Assembly (NCBI GenBank): GCA_902605035.1
Contig: CACLBB010000005.1
Span: forward strand, 17,899 to 81,898
Length of the DNA: 64,000 nucleotides
Direction: 5' to 3'
DNA from: an uncultured Pelagibacteraceae bacterium
Lineage (GTDB): Bacteria > Pseudomonadota > Alphaproteobacteria > Pelagibacterales > Pelagibacteraceae
Below are positions 63,272 through 64,000 of this stretch, piece by piece. Below the pieces are notes generated by a model that was not told the DNA's origin, did no database searches, and saw nothing but the letters and a program-made list of their open reading frames with translations. The translations under genes and the position numbers were made by a program. The first letter of the stretch is position 1. Every line of letters begins with the position of its first letter.

Positions 63272-64000
63272 TGAATAATTTGCTAAAAAAACACGCAAAA
63301 TCATTTTACTGGGCAAGTTTTTTTTTGTCTAAATCAGTATTTAATAAGTGCTCATCTCTTTATTATTTCTGTAGAACGTTAGACGATATCGTCGATGAAA
63401 ATAGCAAACTTGAGGTCAAGAAAGAAAATTTTTCAAAATTCAAAAAATATTTTTTGAACAAAGATCTCGAAAATCCTATTATAAAGGAGATGTGGTCCAT
63501 AATAGATAGCGAAGGAATATCTAAACAGGTAGTAATGGATTTATTTGATGGGGTTGAAACAGACTTGGAGGAAAAAGTCCAAATTAACTCGAAAAAAGAA
63601 TTACTTGTCTATTCATATAGAGTTGCCGGAACAGTTGGTTTAATGATGTCTAAAATTTTAAAAGTTAATAATAGAGAAGCTCTTAAGGGAGCCATTGATC
63701 TAGGAATAGCAATGCAACTTACAAATATCGCACGTGATATTTGTGAGGACAAAGCTCGGAACAGACAATATGTTAAACATGATTTTTCATCAATAAAAGA
63801 GACGATAGATGACTCTAAAATATTTTATGATAAGTCTTTTAGTTCAATAAGGAGCATTCCGATTAGGTCAAGATTTTCAGTTATTGTAGCAAGACGTGTT
63901 TATAAAAAAATTGGTGACTATATCCTTGAACAAAAAAATATAGAAAATTATAATAATGCTGGAAAAATATATGTCCCAGTACATCAAAAAATAGTTCAAA
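63271..64000 (+). CDS. crtB: Phytoene synthase CrtB, partial (cut by window edge)
   Basis: Phytoene synthase condenses two geranylgeranyl diphosphates to phytoene. I translated it from the ATG at 63271; about 243 residues are visible before the window ends. The motifs are KSFYWASFFLS at the N-terminus, the first Asp-rich site RTLDDIVDE near residue 39, VAGTVGLMM, and the second Asp-rich site LTNIARDICED near residue 155. Its start overlaps the crtI stop, so the crt genes form an operon, directly after the ATP synthase F0 genes. Confidence 0.93.
   Translation, partial: MNNLLKKHAKSFYWASFFLSKSVFNKCSSLYYFCRTLDDIVDENSKLEVKKENFSKFKKYFLNKDLENPIIKEMWSIIDSEGISKQVVMDLFDGVETDLEEKVQINSKKELLVYSYRVAGTVGLMMSKILKVNNREALKGAIDLGIAMQLTNIARDICEDKARNRQYVKHDFSSIKETIDDSKIFYDKSFSSIRSIPIRSRFSVIVARRVYKKIGDYILEQKNIENYNNAGKIYVPVHQKIVQ

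Overview
The window is a strongly AT-rich, extremely compact alphaproteobacterial chromosome segment. Gene content and style point to a SAR11 (Candidatus Pelagibacter-like) marine bacterium: lysine/asparagine/isoleucine-rich proteins, almost no spacers, many 4-24 bp gene overlaps, a CcrM methylase, an F0 cluster separated from F1 with both b and b' subunits, and crtI/crtB carotenoid genes. The taxonomic call is an inference from content and style; no 16S gene is present.

Layout. 1-5.6 kb (minus strand) is a division and cell-wall cluster in the order mraZ-ftsZ-rsmH-ftsL-ftsI-murE, with a promoter overlapped by three evenly spaced TGGGN boxes. 5.67-6.02 kb is RNase P RNA, then an AmpD-like amidase. 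6.9-8.3 kb is mlaA-mlaC and a CAU tRNA. 8.5-12.5 kb is an accessory cassette (PhyH-like dioxygenase, methyltransferase, 42-aa protein, SGNH hydrolase, acyltransferase). 12.6-16.8 kb is yqeY-dnaG-rpoD (minus), whose promoter interleaves with that of the divergent carAB. 21.3-25.4 kb (minus) holds an autotransporter, a 2OG-Fe(II) oxygenase and an ELM1-type protein. 25.4-33.3 kb has trxB, aspC, uvrB-SDR-folB-uvrC-pgsA. 33.3-36.9 kb has ilvE, a MarR regulator with a two-component pair, and ubiK. 36.9-43.0 kb has lgt-midA-pgeF, prs, rplY-pth-ychF. 43.0-45.6 kb (minus) encodes the cytochrome bc1 complex. 45.7-52.6 kb has trmL-hemF-greA, the CCA-adding enzyme with tRNA-Gln, ispE with a TPR protein, a family-4-like uracil-DNA glycosylase and rnhB. 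52.6-59.4 kb has ccrM, a flavoprotein monooxygenase, mutY, dciA, a DsbA-like protein and smc. 59.4-64 kb is the F0 ATP synthase cluster followed by crtI (interrupted by a frameshift) and crtB (cut by the window edge).

Most of the genes are housekeeping. The signals most worth a second look are an SMC protein that appears to lack the hinge domain, a DnaG primase without three of its four zinc ligands, a UDG4-like protein without most of its iron-sulphur cysteines, a one-base homopolymer frameshift in crtI, three GANTC sites packed into the 78 bp in front of the GANTC methylase gene, the MraZ-type operator over the division promoter, interleaved carAB/yqeY promoters, and divergent genes mutY/dciA whose start codons share one ATGCAT hexamer. 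No CRISPR array, insertion sequence, prophage or rRNA gene is visible. No gene-free stretch exceeds about 300 bp; the longest non-coding interval (about 5.53-6.07 kb) is explained by the mraZ promoter and rnpB.
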